Positions 1-7,989 of a DNA stretch of 8,181 nucleotides are shown here, one piece after another. Source of the DNA: an uncultured Ventosimonas sp. Lineage in GTDB: Bacteria > Pseudomonadota > Gammaproteobacteria > Pseudomonadales > Pseudomonadaceae. The notes under the pieces were generated by a model. It was not told where the DNA came from. It worked only from the letters and a program-made list of their open reading frames with translations, and did no database searches. The stretch is taken from the NCBI GenBank assembly GCA_945283395.1, contig CALYQH010000050.1, positions 1-8,181 of the forward strand, given 5' to 3'. Within the stretch, counting starts at the first letter, position 1. Each line of letters opens with the position of its first letter. The position numbers and the translations under genes are program-made.

Positions 1-25
1 TACATTACATTTTATAATTGATAGA

Positions 26-73
26 TATTTTGTTTAAAGAAGGTTCTTTTTTGCATTTTCTTTAAACAAAATA
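26..73. repeat. Perfect 16-bp inverted repeat downstream of the small secreted protein gene
   Basis: The arms at 26-41 and 58-73 are exact reverse complements (TATTTTGTTTAAAGAA and TTCTTTAAACAAAATA) around a 16-base loop. The repeat starts 12 bp beyond the stop codon of the leftward gene, where a terminator would be expected. However, each arm has only two G or C bases, and neither strand has a run of T immediately after the stem, so it is not a textbook intrinsic terminator. A shorter alternative hairpin (AAAGAA, GG, TTCTTT at 36-49, then TTT) overlaps the left arm and would compete with the long stem. It may be a 3'-end processing or stability structure, a weak bidirectional terminator shared with a gene left of the window, or a protein-binding palindrome. 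The repeat is seen directly; its role is open. Confidence 0.6.
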
Positions 74-84
74 ACTTAGTTGTT

Positions 85-399
85 TCATTTCTTAGAAGCA
101 GCTTCAGCTTTTTTAGCCGCATCAGCCTGTAATTTTTTTACTTGTTCAAGCATTTCTTGTGCTTGTTTACAAGAAGCTGTTTGTTGCTCAGTTGTTAACG
201 TAGCAAGTTGTGCTTTAGAGGCTTCATATTGGGCTTTAACTGTTGCTGGATCAATTCCTTGAGCCTTTGCTGTAGCTTGCGAGTTCTCTAATATGGCATC
301 AGCTTCTTTAAAATAGTTTTGACATTCTGGAGCTAATTCTGCCGCTGTTACCAAACCAATAAATGTAATAGCGGTAAGTCCTAATAATATTTTTTTCAT
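85..399 (-). CDS. Small secreted two-cysteine protein, DUF5339-like
   Basis: This is a 104-residue protein of unknown function, probably periplasmic. Residues 1-20 form a typical signal peptide: MKK, a hydrophobic core, then an AA pair suited to signal peptidase I cleavage near residue 20. The mature part has exactly two cysteines, C26 in the motif PECQNYF and C77 in ASCKQAQ, which would plausibly form one disulfide in the periplasm. The remainder is Ala/Lys/Gln/Glu-rich and predicted helical, ending in a Lys/Ala-rich tail. The pattern of signal peptide, Cys-x-x-Tyr-Phe near the new N-terminus, helix and second Cys resembles the DUF5339 family of small gammaproteobacterial proteins; I make that family call from memory. 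The start is supported by AGGA eight bases upstream of the ATG and by a good promoter (456-484). It is transcribed divergently from metH with no visible functional link to it. Confidence 0.8.
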   Translation of the reverse strand: MKKILLGLTAITFIGLVTAAELAPECQNYFKEADAILENSQATAKAQGIDPATVKAQYEASKAQLATLTTEQQTASCKQAQEMLEQVKKLQADAAKKAEAASKK

Positions 400-455
400 A
401 TATATATCCTTTAAAAGTTTGAAATATTTTTTATTTAGTTGCTAGTAAAAGGTGC

Positions 456-484
456 AGTATATGGTATTTTTTAATATTAGTCAT
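456..484 (-). promoter_or_regulatory. Sigma70-type promoter for the small secreted protein gene
   Basis: Reading the minus strand, ATGACT (complement of 479-484; four of six matches to TTGACA) is followed by an exact 17-base spacer and TATACT (complement of 456-461; five of six matches to TATAAT). Transcription would start near 449, giving an untranslated leader of about 50 bases with a clear AGGA ribosome binding site. This is a motif match only. Confidence 0.55.
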
Positions 485-505
485 TCAATTAGGTATTAAT
501 ATTCT

Positions 506-534
506 TTTTTATCTGGCTAATAATTCATTATAAT
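506..534 (+). promoter_or_regulatory. Putative metH promoter
   Basis: A perfect TATAAT -10 box lies at 529-534. The best -35 at 17-base spacing is TTTTTA (506-511), a weak match to TTGACA. Transcription would begin near 541, leaving a leader of only about 20 bases before the metH ATG, just enough for the AGGA ribosome binding site at 550-553. Such a leader has no room for a cobalamin, SAM or SAH riboswitch. The weak -35 could point to activator dependence (LysR-type MetR acts on metH in enterobacteria), but I see no clear MetR site. In AT-rich DNA a chance TATAAT is possible. Confidence 0.4.
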
Positions 535-562
535 AGCTGGTTTTCTTCTAGGAATTATTAGA

Positions 563-3500
563 ATGTCAGATCGTATAGCTCGTTTAGCAACTTTCCAAGA
601 AACTTTAAGAAATCGTATTCTCATCTTGGATGGCGGTATGGGTACTATGATTCAAAGCTATAAGCTTGAAGAAAAAGATTATCGAGGTGGACGTTTTGCT
701 GACTGGCCAAAGGATATTAAAGGTAATAATGATATTCTTTTATTAACTCAACCAAATATTATCGCAGAAATACACAAAGCTTATTTGGATGTAGGTGCTG
801 ACATTATAGAGACTAATACTTTTAATGCAACGCAGGTCTCACAATCTGATTATGAAATGGAGTCATTAGTTTATGAATTAAATTTACAAGGTGCCAGTAT
901 TGCCCGCCGAGTAGCTGATTTGAAAACCTTAGAAACACCTAACAAACCTCGCTTTGTAGCTGGCGTTTTAGGGCCTACTAGTCGTACTTGCTCTATTTCT
1001 CCCGATGTAAATAATCCAGGTTTTCGTAATATTAGTTTTGATGAATTAGTGAAAAATTATAAGGAATCATCTAAAGGGCTGATAGAGGGAGGAGCTGATG
1101 TTATCTTAATAGAAACTATTTTTGATACATTAAATGCAAAAGCAGCTATTTTCGCCGTTCAAACAGTTTTTGAAGAGCTATCTGTAAATTTACCTATCAT
1201 GATTTCGGGAACTATTACTGATGCATCAGGCCGTACCTTATCTGGACAAACCATCGAAGCTTTTTGGAACTCTATAAGTCATGCCAACCCAATATCAGTA
1301 GGTCTTAATTGTGCGCTAGGTGCAAAAGAACTACGTCCTTATCTGTCAGAGCTTGCGGACAAAGCAGATACTTATATATCTGCTCATCCTAATGCCGGAT
1401 TACCCAATGCCTTTGGTGAATATGATGAAACTCCCGAGCAAATGGCCCTAGTTATTCAGGAGTTTGCCGAGGCAGGCTATTTGAATATTGTAGGTGGCTG
1501 TTGTGGTACTACTCCAGATCATATTAAAGCTATAGCTGAAAAAGTAAGTTCGTTGCCCCCTCGTATTATTCCTCAAATACCTAAGGCTTGTCGTCTTGCG
1601 GGATTAGAGCCGTTAAACATTGATAGAAAATCCCTATTTGTTAATGTGGGAGAACGCACTAACGTAACTGGTTCGGCTAAATTTGCCCGATTAATTCGGG
1701 AAAATAATTACATGGAAGCCTTAGACGTAGCTCGTCAACAAGTAGAGGCTGGAGCGCAAATTATAGATATTAATATGGATGAGGGCATGTTAGATTCTCA
1801 GGCTGCTATGGTAACTTTTTTGAACCTAGTAGCTTCTGAACCTGACATTGCACGCGTCCCCATTATGCTAGACTCTTCTAAATGGGAAGTGATAGAAGCA
1901 GGTTTAAAGTGTATTCAAGGAAAGGGGATAGTTAACTCTATTAGTTTAAAAGAAGGGATAGAGCCTTTCATCCAGCATGCTAAGCTATGCAAAAAGTATG
2001 GTGCTGCAGTAATAGTTATGGCCTTTGATGAGGAGGGGCAAGCAGATACAGAGCAGCGCAAAAAAGCAATTTGTAAACGTTGTTATGATATATTGGTTAA
2101 TGAGGTTGGATTCCCTCCACAAGATATTATCTTTGATGCCAACATTTTTGCAGTGGCGACAGGTATTGAAGAACATAACAATTATGCTGTAGATTTTATA
2201 AATGCCTGCGCTTATATAAGAGATAAGCTACCCTACGCATTGAGTTCTGGGGGTGTTTCTAATGTTTCTTTTTCTTTTCGAGGTAATAACTCTGTAAGGG
2301 AAGCTATTCATTCTGTATTTCTATACTATGCTATCAAACATGGCTTATCAATGGGCATAGTAAATGCTGGACAATTAGCTATTTATGATGATATTCCTCA
2401 GGAATTACGAGTAAGAGTGGAAGATGTCATTCTTAATCGTACTACTACTGGTACTGAAGCCTTATTAGAGATAGCTGAAAAATATCGCGGTGAAACAGCA
2501 ATTAAAGAAGTGGAAACAGAAGAATGGCGTAATTTACCTGTAGAAAAACGCTTAGAGTATGCGCTTGTTAAAGGTATTACTGCTCATATATTGGAAGATA
2601 CAGAGGAGTGCCGTATTAAAGTAAACAAACCTATTGATGTTATTGAAGGGCCATTAATGGCTGGTATGAATGTAGTAGGTGATCTATTTGGGAATGGTAA
2701 AATGTTTTTACCGCAAGTAGTTAAATCTGCTAGAGTGATGAAACTATCAGTTGCTCACTTAATACCTTTTATAGAGGCGGCAAAAGAAGGCCAAAGAGAA
2801 ACTAAAGGTAAAATATTAATTGCTACCGTTAAAGGTGATGTTCACGATATAGGAAAAAATATTGTGGGTGTCGTGCTAGGTTGTAATGGTTATGATGTAA
2901 TAGATCTTGGAGTTATGGTGCCTTGTGAAAAAATCCTGCAAACTGCCATAGCTGAGAAGGTCGATATTATCGGATTGTCGGGGTTGATTACACCATCTCT
3001 AGATGAAATGGTGCATGTAGCTAAGGAAATGCAGCGACAAGGATTCAATATTCCTCTTATGATAGGTGGCGCCACTACCTCTAAGGCGCATACAGCAGTT
3101 AAAATTGAACCACAATATGCCAATGATATTGCTATTTATACTTCAGATGCATCCCGTGCTGTTGGAGTGGCCACCCAGTTATTATCGAAAGAAATGAAGC
3201 CAGATTTGGTAGCTAAGACCCGCCAAGAATACCAGCAAATTAGGGCTAGAATAAATAATCGCAATATGCAGGTCAATTATTTGTCCTATGAAGAGGCTAT
3301 AGCTAATAGGCCACAACTGGATTGGCAAAATTTTAAAGCGACTAAACCACAATTTATAGGTGTTAAAGTAATGGATAATATTCCTTTAACAACGCTAATA
3401 AACTATATAGATTGGACACCTTTTTTTATCTCTTGGGAGCTTGCTGGTAAATATCCCCGTATACTGACTGATGAAGTGGTAGGTAAAGAAGCTACTAAGT

Positions 3501-4255
3501 TATTTAATGATGCTCAGCAGATGTTGAACAACTTAGTTAACAATAACTTTATTAAGGCTCATGCAACCTTTGGTTTTTGGTTAGCTAATCAAGTCAATCA
3601 TGATGATATTGAGTTATGTGATGAGCAAGGTCATCAGGTGGCTATGTTACATCATTTAAGACAACAACAAATTAAAGCGGAAGGTACTAAGAGCTATTCA
3701 CTAGCAGATTTTATCGCCCCTAAAGAGACAGATAAAGTTGACTATTTAGGTGGTTTTATTGTGACTACAGGATTAGGCGAGAGTGAATTGGTTGCACAGT
3801 ATGAGGCTAATAAAGATGATTATAATGCAATTATGGTTAAGTCTTTGGCTGATCGTTTAGCTGAGGCTTGTACTGAGTGGCTACATGAACAGGTGCGTAA
3901 AGTTTATTGGGGTTATAATAAAGCAGAATCATTGGATAATGAAGCTTTAATTAAAGAACAATATCAAGGAATAAGGCCAGCTCCTGGTTATCCAGCCTGT
4001 CCAGATCATACTGAGAAAAAAACACTTTTTAACTTGTTAGATAAAAATGGCCAAAGTAAGGTAGTTTTAACTGAAAGTTTTGCAATGTGGCCAACCTCTT
4101 CAGTTAGTGGCTGGTTCTTTGCAAATCCACAGGCTAAATATTTCGGTGTAGGAAAAATTTATAAGGATCAAGTGATTAGTTATGCTAAACGAAAAGGCTT
4201 ATCTGTTGAAGAAGTAGAGCGCTGGTTAGCTCCTAATTTGGCATATGATGGCTAA
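563..4255 (+). CDS. metH: Cobalamin-dependent methionine synthase
   Basis: This cytoplasmic enzyme transfers the methyl group of 5-methyltetrahydrofolate to homocysteine through methylcobalamin, making methionine and regenerating tetrahydrofolate. All modules are present in 1230 residues (E. coli MetH is 1227). The homocysteine domain (about 8-330) has zinc ligands C250, C313 and C314 (GGCCG). The pterin domain (about 357-620) contains [11 protein letters not shown]. The helical cap is at about 655-745. The cobalamin domain (about 750-880) has the DxHxxG motif with D759, the cobalt-ligand H761 and S812. The C-terminal reactivation domain (about 900-1230) has D950 and the AdoMet-binding R1138 with PGYPACPDH. 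Each matches its E. coli counterpart with a small constant offset. The ATG follows AGGA by nine bases. The protein reads like Pseudomonas MetH throughout. It is complete and undamaged, implying the cell makes or imports vitamin B12. Confidence 0.98.
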   Translation: MSDRIARLATFQETLRNRILILDGGMGTMIQSYKLEEKDYRGGRFADWPKDIKGNNDILLLTQPNIIAEIHKAYLDVGADIIETNTFNATQVSQSDYEMESLVYELNLQGASIARRVADLKTLETPNKPRFVAGVLGPTSRTCSISPDVNNPGFRNISFDELVKNYKESSKGLIEGGADVILIETIFDTLNAKAAIFAVQTVFEELSVNLPIMISGTITDASGRTLSGQTIEAFWNSISHANPISVGLNCALGAKELRPYLSELADKADTYISAHPNAGLPNAFGEYDETPEQMALVIQEFAEAGYLNIVGGCCGTTPDHIKAIAEKVSSLPPRIIPQIPKACRLAGLEPLNIDRKSLFVNVGERTNVTGSAKFARLIRENNYMEALDVARQQVEAGAQIIDINMDEGMLDSQAAMVTFLNLVASEPDIARVPIMLDSSKWEVIEAGLKCIQGKGIVNSISLKEGIEPFIQHAKLCKKYGAAVIVMAFDEEGQADTEQRKKAICKRCYDILVNEVGFPPQDIIFDANIFAVATGIEEHNNYAVDFINACAYIRDKLPYALSSGGVSNVSFSFRGNNSVREAIHSVFLYYAIKHGLSMGIVNAGQLAIYDDIPQELRVRVEDVILNRTTTGTEALLEIAEKYRGETAIKEVETEEWRNLPVEKRLEYALVKGITAHILEDTEECRIKVNKPIDVIEGPLMAGMNVVGDLFGNGKMFLPQVVKSARVMKLSVAHLIPFIEAAKEGQRETKGKILIATVKGDVHDIGKNIVGVVLGCNGYDVIDLGVMVPCEKILQTAIAEKVDIIGLSGLITPSLDEMVHVAKEMQRQGFNIPLMIGGATTSKAHTAVKIEPQYANDIAIYTSDASRAVGVATQLLSKEMKPDLVAKTRQEYQQIRARINNRNMQVNYLSYEEAIANRPQLDWQNFKATKPQFIGVKVMDNIPLTTLINYIDWTPFFISWELAGKYPRILTDEVVGKEATKLFNDAQQMLNNLVNNNFIKAHATFGFWLANQVNHDDIELCDEQGHQVAMLHHLRQQQIKAEGTKSYSLADFIAPKETDKVDYLGGFIVTTGLGESELVAQYEANKDDYNAIMVKSLADRLAEACTEWLHEQVRKVYWGYNKAESLDNEALIKEQYQGIRPAPGYPACPDHTEKKTLFNLLDKNGQSKVVLTESFAMWPTSSVSGWFFANPQAKYFGVGKIYKDQVISYAKRKGLSVEEVERWLAPNLAYDG

Positions 4256-4279
4256 TAATATTTTTATTTTAATTAATTA

Positions 4280-5308
4280 TTAAATTTTGAATGTGCTAGC
4301 TCTAACTATTAGCTCAGGCTGAAAAGTAATAGAGCTTATTACATCACCTCTAATTCTTTGAATAAGTGTTTGCATTGCATAATAACCCATTTTATACATA
4401 GGAGATTTTATAGTTGTTAGAGGAATAGGTAAATTAGCCGCTACTTGAGTATCATTATAACCTACAAGAGAAATGTCTTTTCCTATTATAATACCTTTGC
4501 GAGAAGCTGCTGCCATAATTCCTACTGCCATAAAATCATTTACTGAGAAAATAGCCGTAGGTAGTTTAGATAGAGGTTGATTAAATATTTGCTCGCCCAA
4601 TAGGCTGCCTGCCTCTACATCAATGGCGCCAGGAATAATATTGCGTTTTGGAATTTGAATACCTTGCGCCTTATAAAAGTCTGCAAAACCTTTGGTTCTA
4701 TCTTTTCCTGTGCTAGCATAGAGTTGGCCAGCAGCTATTAGAATCTTAGTGTGACCTAACGAAAATAAATGCTGGGCAGCTAAGCGGCCACCTTCTAAGT
4801 CATCACAAGTTACTGCACAATAATCCTCAACATGGCGACTCACTAGCACAAAAGGAATATTTTTTTCAGTTAATTCTTTTAATAGTTTAGGTGATTGACG
4901 TAAATGAATATCAGCAATAATTAAACCATCCACATGTCGATAGATTGCTTGTTCAGCTAATGCTCGTTGACGTTTTGTATCTTCATAGGTATTTGAAACA
5001 AATGTAATGTAGCCCTGCTCAATAGCCGCTTTTTCAATGCCTTCATAAACTGTAGCTAACACATAATCTGAAAGGCGTGGTACTAGTACAGCTATTTCTT
5101 TAGATCTATTTGTTCTTAAACTAAGAGCATGAGGATTAGGCCTATAACCTAATTGCTTGGCAAATTGCCGAATTTTTCTAACAGTTTCTTTAGAGGCAGC
5201 ATTATAAGCTATTTCATCAGAGCTATTAAGAACGCGAGAAACAGTAGAAATATGCATATTAAACTGTTTAGCAATAGCTTTTAAGGTAACAGGTTTTATA
5301 TTTGTCAT
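4280..5308 (-). CDS. LacI-family transcriptional repressor, probably of the adjacent transporter/amidase unit
   Basis: This is a 342-residue DNA-binding regulator of usual family length. The N-terminal helix-turn-helix covers about residues 7-30 (VTLKAIAKQFNMHISTVSRVLN). The hinge helix PNPHALSLRT follows, with A61 and L64 at the places of LacI Ala53 and Leu56, the leucine that intercalates at a central CpG. Residues about 70-342 form a periplasmic-binding-protein-like effector domain with typical stretches: VDGLIIAD, the DD-x-x-GG pair near 169-174, LGHTKILIAAG, FSVNDFMAVG, DISLVGYND and the family ending PELIVRAST. The gene diverges from the transporter remnant and amidase, and CG-centred palindromes lie at that promoter, so local repression relieved by a small ligand is the natural reading. 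The ligand is unknown, perhaps an amide or its product. The ATG fits the normal distance to VTLK, but its ribosome binding site is weak (CAAG just before it). It converges with metH, 24 bp apart, with no obvious terminator between. Confidence 0.9.
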   Translation of the reverse strand: MTNIKPVTLKAIAKQFNMHISTVSRVLNSSDEIAYNAASKETVRKIRQFAKQLGYRPNPHALSLRTNRSKEIAVLVPRLSDYVLATVYEGIEKAAIEQGYITFVSNTYEDTKRQRALAEQAIYRHVDGLIIADIHLRQSPKLLKELTEKNIPFVLVSRHVEDYCAVTCDDLEGGRLAAQHLFSLGHTKILIAAGQLYASTGKDRTKGFADFYKAQGIQIPKRNIIPGAIDVEAGSLLGEQIFNQPLSKLPTAIFSVNDFMAVGIMAAASRKGIIIGKDISLVGYNDTQVAANLPIPLTTIKSPMYKMGYYAMQTLIQRIRGDVISSITFQPELIVRASTFKI

Positions 5309-5378
5309 CTTGCAATAACTATTTGTTTTTTAGTGTAAATTATTAGTTATAAGTTTAACAGATATTTAATCATAGTGA

Positions 5379-5408
5379 TTGACAATATTATTAAATTTTG
5401 TTTATATA
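5379..5408 (+). promoter_or_regulatory. Sigma70 promoter of the transporter/amidase unit
   Basis: A perfect -35 TTGACA (5379-5384) is followed, after an 18-base spacer, by TATATA (5403-5408, four of six matches). A 17-base spacing gives a poorer -10 (TTATAT). The expected start point is about 5414-5416, inside the palindrome at 5412-5421, the classic position for a repressor site. A TTG-started reading frame can be drawn from 5379, but it would begin in the -35 box and is not the real gene start. Confidence 0.6.
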
Positions 5409-5411
5409 GAA

Positions 5412-5421
5412 CAAACGTTTG
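5412..5421. promoter_or_regulatory. Probable LacI-family operator O1 at the transcription start
   Basis: CAAACGTTTG is a perfect 10-bp palindrome with a central CG, the symmetry expected for a LacI/GalR-type dimer whose hinge leucine inserts at the CG step. It sits directly after the predicted -10 and covers the predicted start point, about 104 bp from the repressor's own ATG. Bound repressor would block transcription of the plus-strand unit. Symmetry stops at the outer base pairs (A5411 against G5422). Binding by the neighbouring repressor is inferred. Confidence 0.55.
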
Positions 5422-5433
5422 GGTATTTTTTTG

Positions 5434-6573
5434 ATGATAACACAAACGATTGCTTAAGGGATTATTTTTTCATGATACTTCTATTGACTCTTAGAAATTA
5501 TATTGATAATGGAACTATTGCTTTTGCATTAGCATATATTACTAAAGAGTATAAGATAGATAGGATTAAATGGGGGATATATTAGGTTATTTTGGCTATA
5601 AATACCTATTTGGAGCTATTGTGGGTAGCATCTTAGCAGATGCATTTGGTCCCAAAAAAGTATGGTTAGTGGTTGGAGGGGCTTGGTCTATTTCGAAATT
5701 TTAACTGTTTATAAGGGAAATATAGGTTTAGCTGTTATGGGAGAATCAGTTTTAGTAGGCTTTGCAACTAATAGAACTCTTTTCGGTCTTTCTGAAGGCC
5801 CTGCTTATGTGGTGATTAATAAAAGCTTAGCTAATTGGGTAATACCTAAACAACGTCGGCTTATAGTAGGCTTTAGGCTATTAAGTACGCCACTTAGAGC
5901 ATTATTAACAGCATCTATAGCGATTGGTTTGTTGGTCTTATCAACTAATTGGCAGTTCATATTTATAGTACTAGGCCCAAGAGGCTTTCTGATGTTAATT
6001 GTATTTATATATTTTTCACCGATAAGCTTAAGCAAAAGCATTAAATTTCTCAGCAAGAAATGGATTTTTTGTTGCTAATGGACTAGTTGTTAAAAGTCAG
6101 CTAGTTAATGTAAAGCAATGATTGCTTGGGTAAGCACTTGTTTCACAATTGTCATAGGGGGATATTTTTCATATTGATTATTAAAAAGAACTGGTAGTTT
6201 GAGAATTGCTCATAGCATTTTTGCTGCTGTTGGTTTTCTCTATACAATGCTCTGGTTCTTAACTATTTCACAAGCTAAAACTGTATTTAAGTTTATTGCT
6301 TTAATGAGCCTAATTAAGGCACTTAACTCATTTTATTGGACCGTCATCATAGATACTTCACCTGCCAGTAGAACAGGTACTTTCATAAGCATGACTTACT
6401 TCTTTGTCAATATTGCTTCTGTTGTTGATTCTACCCCAACTGGTGTGTTAACGACTCAATACGGTTATTTATCTATGTTTTTGGCTGCCGACATAGTTAC
6501 TGCTATAGGGATGGTTGCTATGTCATTTGTTGGTCCATGTGTTGGGCCTGTTTTAAAGAAGAGTATAGGTTAA
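5434..6573 (+). pseudogene. Decayed major facilitator superfamily transporter
   Basis: Fragments in all three frames join into one MFS permease of the type that carries organic anions in symport with protons. Frame 3 (5457-5570) gives TM1 with NYIDNGTIAFALAYITKEYKID. Frame 2 (5570-5692) gives FGYKYLFGAIVGSILADAFGPKKVW, the TM2-3 motif A. Frame 1 (5692-6048) gives FEILT, then GLSEGPAYVVINKSLANWV and TMs 4-6. A short frame 2 piece (about 6050-6115) holds VANGL and LVNVK. Frame 1 (6115-6573) gives TMs 8-12 with SFYWTVIIDTSPASRTGTF. Restoring one base near 5570, 5691 and 6115 repairs the joins, and probably one near 5455. TGA at 6175-6177 interrupts GGYFSY-stop-LLKRTGSLR, where SDR is usual. Only about 80 bp separate TM6 from the pre-TM8 loop, so most of TM7 is gone. 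About 370 codons remain against 430 or so expected. The original start is uncertain (5434, or 5472 after AAGGG). Confidence 0.88.
5443..5452. promoter_or_regulatory. Possible second operator half-match O2
   Basis: CAAACGATTG shares CAAACG and TTG with the site at 5412-5421 and keeps dyad symmetry except for one mismatched pair. Its centre is 31 bp from that of the first site, close to three helical turns, so two dimers would sit on the same face of the DNA. The caveat is that it overlaps the first codons of the ancestral transporter frame (ATG 5434, reading MITQTIA), so it may be a coincidence of coding sequence. Confidence 0.35.
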
Positions 6574-6576
6574 AAG

Positions 6577-7941
6577 ATGGAAAAATTGCATAAAATCAAT
6601 GGTATGCCGGCTGGTTTTTTTTTGGGGAAATCAGCAGTACAACTAGTTAAAGATATAAAGGATCATAAAAATACAGCTGTCCAATTAACTGAAATTGCGT
6701 TAAACGAAATTGAACGTTTAAACCCTATATTAAATGCTTTTGTTGCTATTGATCGTGAAGATGCAATTCAGCAAGCAGTAGTCTTAGATAATTTACAACA
6801 AAGAGGCGAACCATTGGGGCCTTTACATGGTATTCCCATTGCGGTAAAAGATCTGATTTTTACTAAAGGTTTAGCGACTAAGGCTGGTTCAAAATATCAT
6901 ATAGGTGATGATAAAACACTTGATGCACAATGTATTAATCAGCTTAGATCATATTGTGAAGTTATCATTGGTAAGACTTTAACCCATGAATTTGCTTATG
7001 GCCCTACGGGCGATAGATCGGCTCAAGGAGCTTCTTTAAATCCTTGGGATTTAACTTGTATAACGGGGGGATCTAGTGCAGGGAGCGCCTGTGCGGTGGC
7101 AGCAGGTATGGTGCCTTTAGCTATTGGTACTGATACAGGAGGTTCTATTCGCATTCCTTCAGCATTATGTGGTGTGTTAGGTTTTAAACCATCTGCTCAT
7201 GTAGTTAGTACTGATGGAGTTTATCCGCTTGCGAGCACCTTTGATCATGTTGGACCTATTGCTAACAATATAGCAGATATCTGTGTAGCGTTCGAAGTAC
7301 TAAAAGTTTCTCAAGTTAGTAAGCCTTTAAATAATCAAGGTAAGAAAGTTGCTTGGATAGATCCTAAAACATTTGGTCAGATAGATAAAGCTATTGCTGA
7401 ACAAGTTTACAATTATGCTGAGCAACTATCAGGCTCTATGTTAGACGCAACTCAAACAATGGCTTCTATTCTACAAGAAGTACAGCAATGTTATTTCCCA
7501 ATTCAAAGTGCTGAGGCTGCCTCCGTACATATACATCGTATAAACACTGAACCACAAGTTTTTGATAAGGAGGTTCTAGAGCGATTACAAGATGCTGCTC
7601 ATATAAAAGGCTGGGAATATATAACAGCTCTTGAGAAGTTAGATAAATTGATAGTAGCTGCTCTTGAATGTTTTGAGCAATACGACTTCATTATGATGCC
7701 GACGGTTGGCATTACTGCTCCTAAATTACAACAACGAGATATCGTAATAAATAATCAAGCAGATAAAGTTAGAGATAGTTTACTAAGATTAACAAACCCA
7801 TGGAATGCTTTAGGTTTTCCTGCTATCACAGTTCCAATAGGGACTTATCAAGGTTTACCTATTGGTCTACAGATTATAGCTAAGCTAGGTGCTGATAATT
7901 TATTATTAAATTTTGTAACTCAACTCTTCAAAAACAACTAG
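6577..7941 (+). CDS. Amidase-signature family hydrolase
   Basis: This 454-residue enzyme of the amidase signature family hydrolyses a C-N amide bond to acid plus ammonia or amine; the actual substrate cannot be read from sequence. The Ser-cisSer-Lys triad is complete: K91 in HGIPIAVKD, cis-Ser S166 in GGSSAGS and nucleophile S190 in GTDTGGSIRIPSA. The spacings K to cis-Ser (75) and cis-Ser to Ser (24) equal those of FAAH (142, 217, 241). The C-terminal part keeps FIMMPT and NPWNALGFPAITVP followed by GLPIGLQI, typical of these enzymes. There is no signal peptide, so it is cytoplasmic. The ATG follows the dead transporter's stop by 3 bp and has AGG seven bases upstream, so it was probably co-transcribed and translationally coupled. 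Family members include GatA, but no gatB/gatC lies beside it and the LacI/MFS context points to catabolism. No damage is visible. Confidence 0.93.
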   Translation: MEKLHKINGMPAGFFLGKSAVQLVKDIKDHKNTAVQLTEIALNEIERLNPILNAFVAIDREDAIQQAVVLDNLQQRGEPLGPLHGIPIAVKDLIFTKGLATKAGSKYHIGDDKTLDAQCINQLRSYCEVIIGKTLTHEFAYGPTGDRSAQGASLNPWDLTCITGGSSAGSACAVAAGMVPLAIGTDTGGSIRIPSALCGVLGFKPSAHVVSTDGVYPLASTFDHVGPIANNIADICVAFEVLKVSQVSKPLNNQGKKVAWIDPKTFGQIDKAIAEQVYNYAEQLSGSMLDATQTMASILQEVQQCYFPIQSAEAASVHIHRINTEPQVFDKEVLERLQDAAHIKGWEYITALEKLDKLIVAALECFEQYDFIMMPTVGITAPKLQQRDIVINNQADKVRDSLLRLTNPWNALGFPAITVPIGTYQGLPIGLQIIAKLGADNLLLNFVTQLFKNN

Positions 7942-7950
7942 TTTGTCCTT

Positions 7951-7989
7951 TGTTACCCTCCTTTGTTTAGTGGGTGGGTAACATTTTTT
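7951..7989 (+). terminator. Intrinsic terminator after the amidase gene
   Basis: TGTTACCC (7951-7958) pairs perfectly with GGGTAACA (7976-7983). The stem continues inward past a T-T mismatch with two further C-G pairs (7960-7961 with 7973-7974), closing a loop of about 11 bases. Six T residues (7984-7989) follow directly. The stem starts 10 bp after the amidase stop codon, so this marks the end of the transporter/amidase transcript. Confidence 0.88.

Noticed and set aside
80..262. Plus-strand reading frame, Cys/Ala/Ser-rich
   Set aside because: It is the antisense shadow of the small secreted protein gene, with no ribosome binding site or recognisable features.
400..562. Riboswitch upstream of metH
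   Set aside because: No cobalamin-box, SAM or SAH riboswitch motif is visible, the region is almost uniformly AT-rich, and the best promoter leaves only about 20 bases of leader.
1985..3123. Two minus-strand reading frames inside metH (1985-2176 and 2890-3123)
   Set aside because: Both are opposite fully conserved MetH domains and show no start signal or protein family character.
4253..4282. TAATAAT/ATTATTA inverted repeat between metH and the repressor gene as a shared terminator
   Set aside because: The stem is 7 bp of pure A-T with a 16-base loop and includes both stop codons; far too weak to call a terminator.
5379..5585. A 68-codon frame read from a TTG at 5379 as an independent small membrane protein
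   Set aside because: Its TTG start is the -35 box of the promoter, the frame runs through the operator, and from about 5457 it is plainly the N-terminus of the MFS transporter ended by a frameshift.
5805..6056. Minus-strand frame within the transporter remnant
   Set aside because: It is antisense to conserved MFS segments; no promoter or ribosome binding site supports it.
5662..6573. Frames 5662-6078 and 6199-6573 as two separate membrane protein genes
   Set aside because: They lack ribosome binding sites and true N-termini (the second would start on TTG inside a conserved loop) and join head to tail as pieces of one MFS permease.
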